A DNA stretch of 64,000 nt, taken from assembly GCF_017115165.1 (NCBI RefSeq), contig NZ_JABXKF010000024.1:95464-159463 (forward strand), read 5' to 3'. Shown one piece after another: positions 55,501-63,675 of this stretch. The position numbers and the translations under genes are program-made. The notes under the pieces were generated by a model that saw only the letters and a program-made list of their open reading frames with translations, did not search any database and was not told the DNA's origin. Origin of the DNA: Nostoc sp. LPT. GTDB lineage: Bacteria > Cyanobacteriota > Cyanobacteriia > Cyanobacteriales > Nostocaceae. Each line of letters opens with the position of its first letter. Within the stretch, counting starts at the first letter, position 1.

Positions 55501-56300
55501 GTAGGAATACAAATACTAACTAATGGCTTTCCTTGTAATAAATTAGTTTTATTGTAAGCAGTTTGTTGCTCTAATTTATTTAATTCTTCATTTTTTAAAA
55601 AACTAGCTAATTGTTGAGAGAAAAAATTTATTGATGTATTTATAATTGCTTGATATTGAGAACTAAGATTATATTTTATAGTGTCAAGCATTCTAATAGT
55701 TTCTTTTAGTTGCGATTCTCGGCTTTTACTAGACCATACTCCTTTTGCATGAACTCTATATGCTGACATCACTTCATCAATGTATCCGATTTTTCCGTGT
55801 TGTGCATTTAAAATATGGAAAGTCCAATCTCCCATACTTTGTTCATAAAACCAATCGGGGAACTCTTGTACTAAACCAGCACGATACATTACTGAAGGAG
55901 TAGAAATAAAATTGTTTATTAACAAGTTTTCTATAGTAGAAGTTTTTGGCTGATTGTGTAGGAAAATCGCAGGTGAGTGACTGTTATCTTGCCAAAATAC
56001 TAATACATTGTGAAAACATATAGCAAAATCTAGGTTTTTATCTAAAAAATCTACTTGTTTTTGTAGTTTTTCGTTTGAAGTCCAATAGTCATCACCTTCT
56101 AATATTGCTAGATACTGACCTTGACAGGCTTTGAATGTATTTAAAAAATTTTTGTGCGCCCCCAAGTTTACTTCAGGCAGTAATAAGCGAATTTTGTCCG
56201 AATATTTTCTTTGGTATTCAATTACAATTTGACGTGTATTATCTGTAGAACAATCTTCACCTATCACAAGTTCATATTCAAAACCAACTTTTTGCATCAA
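52515..56300 (-). CDS. Giant glycosyltransferase (GT2-GT2-GT41-like), 5' end broken by a stop codon
   Basis: The open part is about 1260 residues: a GT2 domain lacking its first strand (about 1-230, EYELVIGEDCSTDNTRQIV, ILEGDDYWTS), a second complete GT2 domain (about 255-500, PLVSICIPTYNGKDFIAEAI, SDDNSNDQTIEIV, FLFQDDLLEP), a helical linker and an O-GlcNAc-transferase-like region (about 760-1110, IRLGVLAAHFLPGSETFAYLP, ARIQITSGGSVVTTG, VYLDSFPFAGTTSLIEPLQVNLPVIARRG). The true start is the ATG at 56369 but codon 13 is TAA (56331-56333). Translation could restart at the TTG at 56300 or the ATG at 56297, losing the first GT2 strand, which should impair that domain only. It probably builds a surface glycan with the island genes downstream. 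Confidence 0.8.
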   Translation of the reverse strand: MMQKVGFEYELVIGEDCSTDNTRQIVIEYQRKYSDKIRLLLPEVNLGAHKNFLNTFKACQGQYLAILEGDDYWTSNEKLQKQVDFLDKNLDFAICFHNVLVFWQDNSHSPAIFLHNQPKTSTIENLLINNFISTPSVMYRAGLVQEFPDWFYEQSMGDWTFHILNAQHGKIGYIDEVMSAYRVHAKGVWSSKSRESQLKETIRMLDTIKYNLSSQYQAIINTSINFFSQQLASFLKNEELNKLEQQTAYNKTNLLQGKPLVSICIPTYNGKDFIAEAINSVLSQTYRNIEIIVSDDNSNDQTIEIVNSLKNISEILFFVIKHERYGLANNWNFCISQAKGKYVKFLFQDDLLEPNAIEEMVSLAEQDEEIGLVFSPRRLFTNTHDSVYDSNFLKHHEAKDVHKAWSRLKLIQSGQQLLQDSNILDNPINKVGEPSTVLIRKDVFEKVGLFNSEFCQLVDLEMWLRIMSQYKIGFIDKVLSHFRIHPQQQTRRNAALKDAILLDYQKLFQKIYSDKRYPEATRQQALYRYAALSEENAQLQELRKQIAEECLNASDEQITDMYLSLLGKTHKMLVNSSIKYESLTDEEQIFANDVVTSISQGFDRPKAIQNLLTAMLYCRADQLPLQHDLSCIPRWLFQDYLQFLFSSQVHFQEPSEADNYYYYMQGWINYLHTSILQNSDSQLWDKIVSHFTLISNFIPLYFNEHNLKDIYVKRAEIIESLLKVKGYEVDYEFADRPITRKKIRLGVLAAHFLPGSETFAYLPVYEYISRDFEVILYSLNQTGHQLEQYCQSCANSFKLLPQDLVEQVNIIRADDLDILFIATNVTAVTNQICFLSMHRLARIQITSGGSVVTTGMRHIDYYISGTLTDPSAMAQQQYQEKLVKLEGTAHCFSYGNEEENVTVKVERESLGISEETVIFISGANFFKIIPELIDAWAKIISEVPNSVLVLLPFGPNWSNSYPKKAFVNHLNKVFSKYGIPAGKLIVLDPQPVPKREEVKEYFKIADVYLDSFPFAGTTSLIEPLQVNLPVIARRGTSFRSAMGAAMVQTLDVPDLVPESEESYVQLAIALGNNPKLRQQKSAQIKEKMQANPSFLDSRSYSAKIGSLFQELFSKYLADTLSQNFRLGDINLIIFPDWLQSEDLLYQDLASVISTLTTHPDKSSLTLLIDTHNISEEEADMLLSSLTMNLLMEDDVNITEGPEISLLSKMSDTQWKTLLPKIHTRIALATDNQSAIAQAKAENLPFCDVDSLIASKLEMTSV

Positions 56301-56369
56301 TACACTTTCTATTGCTTGAGCAATAAAATTTTAATGGTTATAAGTAACCATTAAAACGCTAACTTTCAT
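56298..56369 (-). other. Original 5' end of the giant glycosyltransferase gene with in-frame TAA
   Basis: Reading from the ATG at 56369 gives MKVSVLMVTYNH, then TAA at 56331-56333, then NFIAQAIESVLMQKVGFEYE in the same frame. GT2 proteins of this type read MVTYNHEKFIAQAIESVL, so the stop stands where Glu is expected (GAA to TAA, one base). No shift is needed to join the two parts. Confidence 0.85.
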
Positions 56370-56393
56370 GCTTTTACCTCTAAGATATAAATT

Positions 56394-57599
56394 TTACATG
56401 TGTGAATAATATCGGACTTTGGAAAGTTCGGAACTATTTGCAACGACTAACTTAATAATTTGACAAATTTTGTTGATATCTTCTGGTTTTAATGCCGTGC
56501 CTGTTGGTAGGCAGAGTACTCGATTTACAAGTTTTTCAGTTTCAGGTAGCAATAGCCTATTGTAAGGAAAATAAGAACGATAAGGTTCCATATTATGACA
56601 ACCTGGATAAAAGTACTTTCGAGCGATAACATTTTCAGCCTGTAATATTTCAACTAAATAATCTCGACTTATACCAAATTTTTTTTCATCAATTTCTAGA
56701 ACAATATACTGATAATTACATTTTTGTGTTTTATCATAAGTAATAAGTCTTAGCCCAGGAATACTGTGTAATTCTTGTTTATATTGTTGGTAATTACGGT
56801 AATTGATAGCAACAAAATCTTCTAAATTTTCAAGTCCTGTCAAACCCATTGCCGCTGATGTTTCATGCATTTTCCCGTTTGTACCAATATAGATAACGTT
56901 ATCCATACCAGTAAAACCAAAGTTAGTCATCAGACGAATTTTTGCAGCTAATTCATCATTATTAGTCACAATTGCTCCGCCCTCAAATGTGTTCAAAAAT
57001 TTAGTAGCATGGAAACTAAAAACTTCGGCATCTCCAAAGCTACCAATCATACGTCCTTGATGTGAACAGCCGAAAGCATGAGCCGCATCAAACATTAATT
57101 TTAAGTTGTGGGTACGGGCAATTTTACTTAAAGCCTCCACGCTACAAGGACGACCCCACAAATGAACGCCAATAATACCTGTAGTACGTGGAGTTATTAA
57201 TTGCTCTATTTGCTTTGGATCGATGTTGTGGGTTTTAGGATCAATATCACAAAATACAGGAGTAATTTCTTGCCATTGTAGAGCATGTGCAGTTGCAATA
57301 AAGGTAAAAGAAGGGACAATAACTTCGCCTTTTAAACCCGCAGCGCGGATGGCTATTTCTAATGCTACTGTAGCGTTACAGCTAGCAATGCAATGATTTA
57401 CTCCGACAAATTCAGCAATGCGTTGCTCAAATTCTTGTACATAAGGGCCATTGTTCGTTAGCCATCTTTTATCTAATATGTCATTGATGCGATTAAGTAA
57501 GCGTTCGCGGTTTCCAATATTAGGACGACCAACGTGTAATTTTTCTGTGAAGGTTGGTATGCCAGTAAATATAGCTAAATTATTCAATTGTTGTTTCAT
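56394..57599 (-). CDS. DegT/DnrJ/EryC1/StrS-family sugar aminotransferase
   Basis: This 401-residue PLP enzyme has Lys200 in FSFHATKFLNTFEGGA as the Schiff-base residue, Asp171 in MFDAAHAFG facing the pyridine ring, and the VPSFTFIATAHAL and GVHLWGRPC segments. It should aminate a keto-sugar nucleotide. The gene lies between the giant glycosyltransferase and an FkbM methyltransferase, so it is likely part of glycan precursor synthesis, with the GNAT gene at 59049 a candidate for acylating the new amine. The product sugar is unknown. Confidence 0.9.
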   Translation of the reverse strand: MKQQLNNLAIFTGIPTFTEKLHVGRPNIGNRERLLNRINDILDKRWLTNNGPYVQEFEQRIAEFVGVNHCIASCNATVALEIAIRAAGLKGEVIVPSFTFIATAHALQWQEITPVFCDIDPKTHNIDPKQIEQLITPRTTGIIGVHLWGRPCSVEALSKIARTHNLKLMFDAAHAFGCSHQGRMIGSFGDAEVFSFHATKFLNTFEGGAIVTNNDELAAKIRLMTNFGFTGMDNVIYIGTNGKMHETSAAMGLTGLENLEDFVAINYRNYQQYKQELHSIPGLRLITYDKTQKCNYQYIVLEIDEKKFGISRDYLVEILQAENVIARKYFYPGCHNMEPYRSYFPYNRLLLPETEKLVNRVLCLPTGTALKPEDINKICQIIKLVVANSSELSKVRYYSHM

Positions 57600-57721
57600 T
57601 TGAAGTGCTTTTTAATTTGGTATTTGGGAAAAATTTAGAAAAGGTTTTAAACAAATCATTATAGGACGTTTTAAAAGTGAGGGTCTTTGATATATTAAAA
57701 AGTAAAAATAATTTTTCTGGT

Positions 57722-58810
57722 TTATTCCATAACTTTGGCGTAAAGCACTGTTTCTTCAGAATGTATAGTGTAATGATCTATGTACAACTGATAGCCAATA
57801 TCTAAACTATGGATAAAAAGAGGAATTTCAAAAATATCATTTGGTCTATGATATATAGAAATAGCAAGTTTTGGACGGAACTTACGGATAGTTTCTACGG
57901 CCCCATGTAAGGCACTTAACTCAGCACCCTCAATATCCATTTTAATAAAATCCACTCTATCTATACTTTTTTCATATACAAGTTGATCAATTGTGGTAGT
58001 AGCTATAGGTATTGACGATGGAGCGTTACTAATATTTGCACCAGGTCCTTCGCCATGTAAATAAAGCTGAGTTTCTGAACTATTAGTTAGAGCATAATCA
58101 CTGATAACTATTCTCTCTGCCAAATCCTCATTTTGGAGCAAATTGTAGCAAAATACATCTAAATTATATGGCTCTATTTCAAACGAAAAAACTTTGCCTT
58201 CTGAACCAATAGTTGATGCAAAAGCGATTGCTGTATCACCAAAGCACGCACCAGCATCAATAACATAATCTCCTGGCTCAGGACATATTTGAACATTATT
58301 TCTACTAAAATAATACTGCTTGAACAAAAATGTCCAAGCTACATTGCCCCACCAGCAATCAATAGTAATATGTTGATCTTCAAAGCTAACTCCATACTTT
58401 TGCAATTCGCCAAAAATACCAGAGTAATCTGTCTCAGATTCTGAAACTATCATTTCCCTAGCTTTCTGTCTGTCTCGCCAGTGTTGTTCATTATTGGTAG
58501 GTAATTTAAAGTGTAGATGTCCTACCAGTCGGAAAAGTAATAAGTTTGTTAACCAATTTTTAGACTCAGAATCAGCTAGAATTTCGTGAAGTCGCTGAAA
58601 ATTTTCCTGATTTTGGAAAAGAAACTTAAGATAATAACTATATGAGTCTATAAAAATCTGCCTATTGGTATGATCCTTTGATAATGTTTGAAACCTATCA
58701 TAATCCCAGTTATTTTCCTGAAAAGTATGAATATTTACATAAAAAGCATGGATAATATCATTGATAAATTGGGACATAACTTTGCTGTTACCAGATTTAT
58801 AATATTTCAA
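57722..58810 (-). CDS. FkbM-family methyltransferase
   Basis: This 362-residue protein has a helical N-terminal extension (about 1-150) and a class I methyltransferase domain from about 175: PGDYVIDAGACFGDTAIAF (SAM motif I), VFSFEIEPYNLDVFCYNL, DRVDFIKMDIEGAELSALHGA and RPKLAISIYHRPND, all typical of FkbM enzymes that O-methylate sugars or polyketides. The long N-terminus is common in glycan-cluster members. The first Met or the ATG twelve codons later could be the start. AT-rich, about 240 bases without a gene separate it from the GNAT gene upstream. Confidence 0.85.
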   Translation of the reverse strand: MKYYKSGNSKVMSQFINDIIHAFYVNIHTFQENNWDYDRFQTLSKDHTNRQIFIDSYSYYLKFLFQNQENFQRLHEILADSESKNWLTNLLLFRLVGHLHFKLPTNNEQHWRDRQKAREMIVSESETDYSGIFGELQKYGVSFEDQHITIDCWWGNVAWTFLFKQYYFSRNNVQICPEPGDYVIDAGACFGDTAIAFASTIGSEGKVFSFEIEPYNLDVFCYNLLQNEDLAERIVISDYALTNSSETQLYLHGEGPGANISNAPSSIPIATTTIDQLVYEKSIDRVDFIKMDIEGAELSALHGAVETIRKFRPKLAISIYHRPNDIFEIPLFIHSLDIGYQLYIDHYTIHSEETVLYAKVME

Positions 58811-59048
58811 CTTGACTCAGTTATAAGAAGGAAATAATTCACAACTTAAATTTGCTATGTATAAGAGATTGCTACGGTCAAAATTTTAGTAGTTATCCTA
58901 GTTATTAGGCTACCCACAACTTCCCAAAAACTATCATTTAAAAATTTTTTTATTTTTTATTTAACGTATTTATACTATTTATTAGCGTGTCAAATTTGCA
59001 AACCTTACTTATTGTAGTATTTACTATTATTAAAAATAACATTTCATT
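58811..59048. other. AT-rich gap between FkbM and GNAT genes
   Basis: No gene or clear repeat is visible; the stretch is strongly AT-rich like the rest of the island and probably includes the promoter for the FkbM-DegT-glycosyltransferase run. Confidence 0.5.
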
Positions 59049-59585
59049 TTATATTTTATTGTTTTGAATATCTTTGTTGTAATTCTTTCTAAGAATCGCC
59101 ATTACCAAAGTGTTATGATAGCTGCCATTTTTATAAACTGTCTCTTCCAACTTTCCTTCTAGTAAAAAACCAACTTTTTCATACATTCTAATAGCTCTAG
59201 TATTTTGCTCAAGAACATAAAGATAAATACGATTAAGATTCAAATTAATAAAAGCGTGCTTAATAATTTTTCGGCACACCGCTTCTCCAATACCTTTAGA
59301 CCAGTATTTTTTATTACTGATAACAATTGAAAATTCAGCAGAACGATTAATTGATTGAATATTTGTTAAGTAAACATTGCCGATAAGATGGTTATTATCT
59401 GATTCAAGAATAGAGAGTCTAACATTTTTATCTCTATTGTTAAGATAGTTCTCATACCATTTTTCATCTATTTCTTCAGAAATATAAAAAAAATTGCAAC
59501 AAAGAAAATTGATAATTTCAGAATCATTTCTCCAGGCGTTAATTGTTTTTATATCCTTTTTTAAAATCTCTCTTAATGTAAACAT
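59049..59585 (-). CDS. GNAT-family N-acetyltransferase (RimL/PseH-like)
   Basis: This 178-residue enzyme shows the acetyl-CoA binding motif in SKGIGEAVCRKIIKHAF and the C-terminal LNRIYLYVLEQNTRAIRMYEKVGF with LEGKLEETVYKNGSYHNTLVMAIL. The pattern is that of RimL- and PseH-like enzymes that acetylate N-terminal amines or amino sugars. It starts two bases before the stop of the DegT-like gene's reading direction (59588 end), so the two are translationally coupled. A role in N-acylating an amino sugar fits the context. Confidence 0.88.
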   Translation of the reverse strand: MFTLREILKKDIKTINAWRNDSEIINFLCCNFFYISEEIDEKWYENYLNNRDKNVRLSILESDNNHLIGNVYLTNIQSINRSAEFSIVISNKKYWSKGIGEAVCRKIIKHAFINLNLNRIYLYVLEQNTRAIRMYEKVGFLLEGKLEETVYKNGSYHNTLVMAILRKNYNKDIQNNKI

Positions 59586-59587
59586 TT

Positions 59588-60559
59588 TTAGATACCTAAT
59601 AGTTCTTTTAATGATTCAATAACATAATCTAGATCGTCAATTTCATATCTATGATCTATTGGAAGTGCAATTAATTTTTGTGTTAAATCTTGTTCAAAAT
59701 TAAATCCTTCTAATCTTCTCTGTATTGTATCTTTCCATAATATTGGAATAAAAATATTTCGTTCATATAATAGATTTTTATCTATTATATTTTTGAGCAA
59801 AAGAGGATAATGGTAAGGAATAGAATTAGTTGCTAAAGGCAAATTAAATTGATTAATCTCTTCAAAGATAGAATGATAATAGCTGAAGTTATACCGACGC
59901 TTATGAGCAATACTTAGGTAATCAATATTAGCTAGCAAATATTCAGAAACTATTGATATCTTTTTAATTTCATCATCCAATCCTTTCTCATATTCTATAA
60001 ATTCTTGATATGCTTGTTTCTGCTTTCCTAATAAACGATTAAATAAATAATTACAACTCAAATCAGTATTCCTTTCATAGTCAACAGCAATATCATAAGG
60101 GGTATAAAGATATGCTCCATCCGGTACGCCAAAAAACTTTCTAGCAGAATTAAAAGACCAAGTTTTACTATTTTCCCGTTCAAAGAATGCTTGAGTATTA
60201 TCGATGATAATTTTATCGCTATACTTATTAATTAAGGATTCAATAAATTTGCTCTTTATTCCAAAATAATTGATATAAATAAAATACTCATTTTCTTTTA
60301 ATTTAAAATCTTCACTTGGTTCTAAATTTATATTAATTGAGTAAAAACTATAAGAAACTTGTTTATTTATAATCGGCTCTAACAATGCATCACAAGTATA
60401 AAAAGGTATCCATATTTTCTGAGCATTAATGTGTTTAAGTATGAGATTTAGGCAAGCTCTTCCATTACTAAGAGGAATTGCATTAGAATGATAATTGTAA
60501 TCTTTATTTTGAATTTCTAACTCAAAAAAGCCTCCAATTGGTTTTACTCTAGCCTTCAT
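59588..60559 (-). CDS. Divergent DegT-like PLP-dependent aminotransferase
   Basis: This 323-residue protein is shorter than typical DegT enzymes and weakly conserved, but keeps SNGRACLNLILKHI (cofactor phosphate region), the Asp120 segment IIIDNTQAFF and a Lys141 segment FNSARKFFGVPDGAYLY at the places of the PLP Asp and Lys. It may be a sugar aminotransferase with unusual substrate or a degenerate partner of the DegT enzyme at 56394. It is followed after two bases by the GNAT gene on the same strand. Confidence 0.75.
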   Translation of the reverse strand: MKARVKPIGGFFELEIQNKDYNYHSNAIPLSNGRACLNLILKHINAQKIWIPFYTCDALLEPIINKQVSYSFYSININLEPSEDFKLKENEYFIYINYFGIKSKFIESLINKYSDKIIIDNTQAFFERENSKTWSFNSARKFFGVPDGAYLYTPYDIAVDYERNTDLSCNYLFNRLLGKQKQAYQEFIEYEKGLDDEIKKISIVSEYLLANIDYLSIAHKRRYNFSYYHSIFEEINQFNLPLATNSIPYHYPLLLKNIIDKNLLYERNIFIPILWKDTIQRRLEGFNFEQDLTQKLIALPIDHRYEIDDLDYVIESLKELLGI

Positions 60560-60689
60560 ATTAATATTTAAAACCTCACATAACTTTATACATAACTAAA
60601 TATTTATAAATCTGATTGTTGCTCTTAAGTAAAGTATTTATTATAATGACTTATCTTTTTTATATCTAATCAATAATCTGTCATTTTAT

Positions 60690-61391
60690 TTAAATTAAAT
60701 CATATTCATTCAACATTTTTTGAATTTTTTCTTTATCATTAAACATTAAAACATCAATGATTGAAAGCCAAGGAACAAAATGATTATCAAATTGATTATA
60801 TTCGACAAATCTTGGTTGAAAGAAGGACAACTTTATATTATTTTTTTGAAACACCTCTCTTGAATATAATTTTTCTCCTCCAATTGAATTTATGTAATGG
60901 TCAGATCCTAAACAAGTGTTTATACTTATAACCCGTTGTTCTCCTTTTAAAGTATTGTCTTTATTCAGTTTTGAAGAAAAATAAAATTCTGTACCTATAT
61001 CTAAATAATCACATATAAGCTTTAGGCTACGCGTTATCATCTGTGAAATATTAATTTCATCTACGTACAAAATACAATTTAATAACTTTTTAATGTTTGA
61101 ATAATAAGGCGCTTTTTTATAAGATAACTCTACTATGTTTAATAATTTTTTTCTCTCTCTCTCAAAATTTTCTGTAAAAAATCTCTGATTAATATTCAAA
61201 AAAGCAGAATCATTTTTTATGCTTAATGTAAAGAGGTAAGCTTCTCTGTTTAATAGAATTCGGTTTCTATTTATCCAACCTCCTTTTATGTACTGTACAT
61301 CATCATGGATTACAAATTTGTCTGCCATATTTATAAGCTGAAAATACCCAATATAGGGAAATAAGTATGGCTGCATTATAGTAATCTTCAT
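60690..61391 (-). CDS. WbqC-like family protein
   Basis: The start is placed at the ATG at 61391 (MKITIMQPYLFPYIGYFQLI, preceded by AAAGGG), giving 233 residues; upstream in-frame sequence to 61532 is not family-like. The product has the whole WbqC pattern: MQPYLFPYIGYFQLINMADKFVIHDDVQYIKGGWINRNRIL, YSNIKKLL, INTCLGSDHYINSIGGEKLY and FVPWLSIIDVLMFN. WbqC proteins occur in O-antigen and flagellar glycan loci; their reaction is not settled, though a role in N-acyl or amino-acid sugar modification is assumed. The location in a glycan island agrees. Confidence 0.88.
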   Translation of the reverse strand: MKITIMQPYLFPYIGYFQLINMADKFVIHDDVQYIKGGWINRNRILLNREAYLFTLSIKNDSAFLNINQRFFTENFERERKKLLNIVELSYKKAPYYSNIKKLLNCILYVDEINISQMITRSLKLICDYLDIGTEFYFSSKLNKDNTLKGEQRVISINTCLGSDHYINSIGGEKLYSREVFQKNNIKLSFFQPRFVEYNQFDNHFVPWLSIIDVLMFNDKEKIQKMLNEYDLI

Positions 61392-61616
61392 AAATAGCCC
61401 TTTGTTTAAATCAGTGAGCGATAAAAAATAGACCTTGTTGATAAAAATATTTAAACTAGTGGCTGAAAGTTTGAAATTTCGTAGATAATTACGAAAAATT
61501 ATACCGCTACTATGCAATGTATAAAATAACATTGATAACGAAAATTATTATTGCACTATTTGAAGTAGAATCTTGTTTATCTATCATTTGAAAACATACA
61601 TTAATTAAGTAATATC

Positions 61617-62366
61617 TTATTTTTGGATAAGACCTTTTTTGCAAACCAGAAAAATGCTAGCGCAGAGATCCGGGTATTGCATTCCTAATTTGTAGCAAGC
61701 TTCTAAATATGAGTCTGAAATTATGTCAGTACTTAATAATTTGTCAAATTGAAAATTGGCTAATGCTTTGAAAAATATACCGCCTCGATTAACAATATTA
61801 AGACCAGCATCAATAGTATCTTTTTCTAAGCTATCAAAAGCGTAAGTTTTTCTATGTCCATGAGCAAACTCTGCCTCAGTAACTGCCGTGTTGTGAGAAA
61901 TAAGACCCATCTTAACGGCAATTTGCCGAGATGGAGCATTTGCATTGGGGACAGCTATGAAAAGCAGTCCCTGATCTGACAACCAGGAATTAATTTTACG
62001 TAGAACAAAGACAGGATCATCTAAATGCTCAAGCGTATGAATTAGAAAAATAGCATCGTACTTGTCTTGCAATTCCAGTGTTTCAAAGACTGAGTTAATA
62101 AATTTAACCCTATACCCCACACGATTTCTTACATATTCTACTAAAGTGTCAGCAGCTTCAACAACGGTGATATCTGTGAAGTGATCAATCAGTATCTCAG
62201 TAAATTCTCCTTGAAAGCAACCTAACTCTAATGCCTTACCCGATGACAAAAATGGTAGAAAAGAACGCAGCATATAGCGTCTTAGGAGTTTGTCAAAGCT
62301 ATACTCATATTTGTTGTCAATGTCATTAGTATTAAAGGTTGAATATTCTGTATTGTAATCTCTCAT
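61617..62366 (-). CDS. Class I SAM-dependent methyltransferase
   Basis: The start chosen is the ATG at 62366 (MRDYNTEYSTFN), preceded by AAAGAGAGA; the frame is open back to 62399. The 249-residue product has SAM motif I in KALELGCFQGEFTEIL, the acidic VVEAADTL, and IFLIHTLEHLDDPVFVLRKINSWL with LLFIAVPNANAP, a Methyltransf_23/UbiE-like pattern. Such enzymes in glycan loci methylate sugars or cap chains. It overlaps the operon run between the PhyH gene (41 bases upstream) and the WbqC gene. Confidence 0.85.
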   Translation of the reverse strand: MRDYNTEYSTFNTNDIDNKYEYSFDKLLRRYMLRSFLPFLSSGKALELGCFQGEFTEILIDHFTDITVVEAADTLVEYVRNRVGYRVKFINSVFETLELQDKYDAIFLIHTLEHLDDPVFVLRKINSWLSDQGLLFIAVPNANAPSRQIAVKMGLISHNTAVTEAEFAHGHRKTYAFDSLEKDTIDAGLNIVNRGGIFFKALANFQFDKLLSTDIISDSYLEACYKLGMQYPDLCASIFLVCKKGLIQK

Positions 62367-62406
62367 AGTAAGTCTCTCTTTATATGGGTTATAATGCATT
62401 AATAAA

Positions 62407-63231
62407 TTAACCTTGTCCTGGTTTGTAAAATCTCTTTTCTAGAGGTTGATACCATTCTTCCAAATTTGTTGGAACTAGAGCATTATATCCAAGGAGCTGC
62501 TTCATTTCTTCCGAAAAATGGGTTGCATAGTCATATCCAAAGTATCGAGGTAAATCCAACTGTTGCTTGACAAAAGGCTTAGTGAAACAGAGTGTAAGAG
62601 CGCGTCTAGGCTCATCCGTCTGATTGCTTCCTGCTGCGTGCCAAAGGTTAGCATCAAAAAGAATGATGCTACCACTTTTTCCAACAGCGCGAGTGGAATT
62701 TTTGTAGAATAATTTTTCAGATGGGCGATCTGCTAGATAATGTCCTCCATTCATGAAATAAGTTGCACCATTTTCTAGTGTGAAATCATCTAGCATGACA
62801 ATCATTTGAAACATCAGTTTTAGGTTGCCTGTGAAACTGCGAACATCTCGATGAATATTCAAAAGATAAGAAGGATGATTCTTAAGATTATTTACACCAC
62901 CAAAAATATTCAAAATGTAGTTGCCACCAAAGTAATGTGTTATGGCTTGTTTCAAATACATTCTTTCTAAAAATTCCATAAAGCTGTCACCCAATCCCAA
63001 GAGGTGATTAATTGTCCCATCAGTATTTTGTGCTACACCATTCTTGATTTGAATCTGACGAGCTATTGCATTTGCTTTATCGAGGTCTAGCTTCAACTTT
63101 TCAACTAATTGAGCATCAACAATATTCTCAAATAATACCCATCCTTGTTTTTCAAGCTCTTTTTCTACTAATACAGATGAAGAAAGATAAGTTTCATCAT
63201 TGGCATACTTACTTTGAGAGTTGGAAGACAT
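62407..63231 (-). CDS. Phytanoyl-CoA dioxygenase (PhyH) family protein
   Basis: This 274-residue Fe(II)/2-oxoglutarate oxygenase has the metal ligands His127 and Asp129 (NIHRDVRS) and His198 (DANLWHAAGSNQTDEPRRAL, whose Arg binds 2-oxoglutarate). It should hydroxylate a small molecule or a sugar-linked acyl group. It is the first gene of the minus-strand glycan island, followed closely by a methyltransferase, so hydroxylation and methylation of the same residue is a reasonable guess. Confidence 0.87.
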   Translation of the reverse strand: MSSNSQSKYANDETYLSSSVLVEKELEKQGWVLFENIVDAQLVEKLKLDLDKANAIARQIQIKNGVAQNTDGTINHLLGLGDSFMEFLERMYLKQAITHYFGGNYILNIFGGVNNLKNHPSYLLNIHRDVRSFTGNLKLMFQMIVMLDDFTLENGATYFMNGGHYLADRPSEKLFYKNSTRAVGKSGSIILFDANLWHAAGSNQTDEPRRALTLCFTKPFVKQQLDLPRYFGYDYATHFSEEMKQLLGYNALVPTNLEEWYQPLEKRFYKPGQG

Positions 63232-63270
63232 ATCATACTACCTTTAGAGGTTGACCATTACGCCCCATTT

Positions 63271-63675
63271 TTATTGAGCGGAGACGCCTTTCCCCTCTTG
63301 CTTCTTAATCTGCTCTAATACAACTTTGTAATCTTGCCGATCAGGGTGCAACTTCACCAGCTTCTCCAAAAGTTTCATCGCACCTTTAACATCCTTCAAT
63401 TGCAACCGCACTAAAGACAGTTTCTCTAAAGCAAGTTGGTTTTCTGGTTCCCGTTGTAAAACCAACTCGTAGCCCTGCGCCTGTTGCTGTAATCCTGACT
63501 CAGGAGAAGCAGACGCAGTTGCTGGCTTAGGTTGAGTAGCCTGTTGGATTGCCGGAATGACTGCAAATGCCGTAGAACCAAAAAACGAGAACATCGACAC
63601 TATCGTGACAATCTTTTGTCGCCGCTGAATCTGCTTTTTGCGGGTAATTAGGTATTCTTCGTCTGAACCAGCCAT
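63271..63675 (-). CDS. Membrane-anchored TPR protein
   Basis: This 134-residue product has a basic cytoplasmic N-terminus ([10 protein letters not shown]), one helix ([21 protein letters not shown], about 23-43), a Pro/Ala/Ser linker and about two tetratricopeptide-like repeats ([55 protein letters not shown]). Small anchored TPR proteins of this kind are conserved in cyanobacteria with no settled role. Composition is more GC-rich than the island beside it, so it likely belongs to the core genome. Confidence 0.8.
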   Translation of the reverse strand: MAGSDEEYLITRKKQIQRRQKIVTIVSMFSFFGSTAFAVIPAIQQATQPKPATASASPESGLQQQAQGYELVLQREPENQLALEKLSLVRLQLKDVKGAMKLLEKLVKLHPDRQDYKVVLEQIKKQEGKGVSAQ

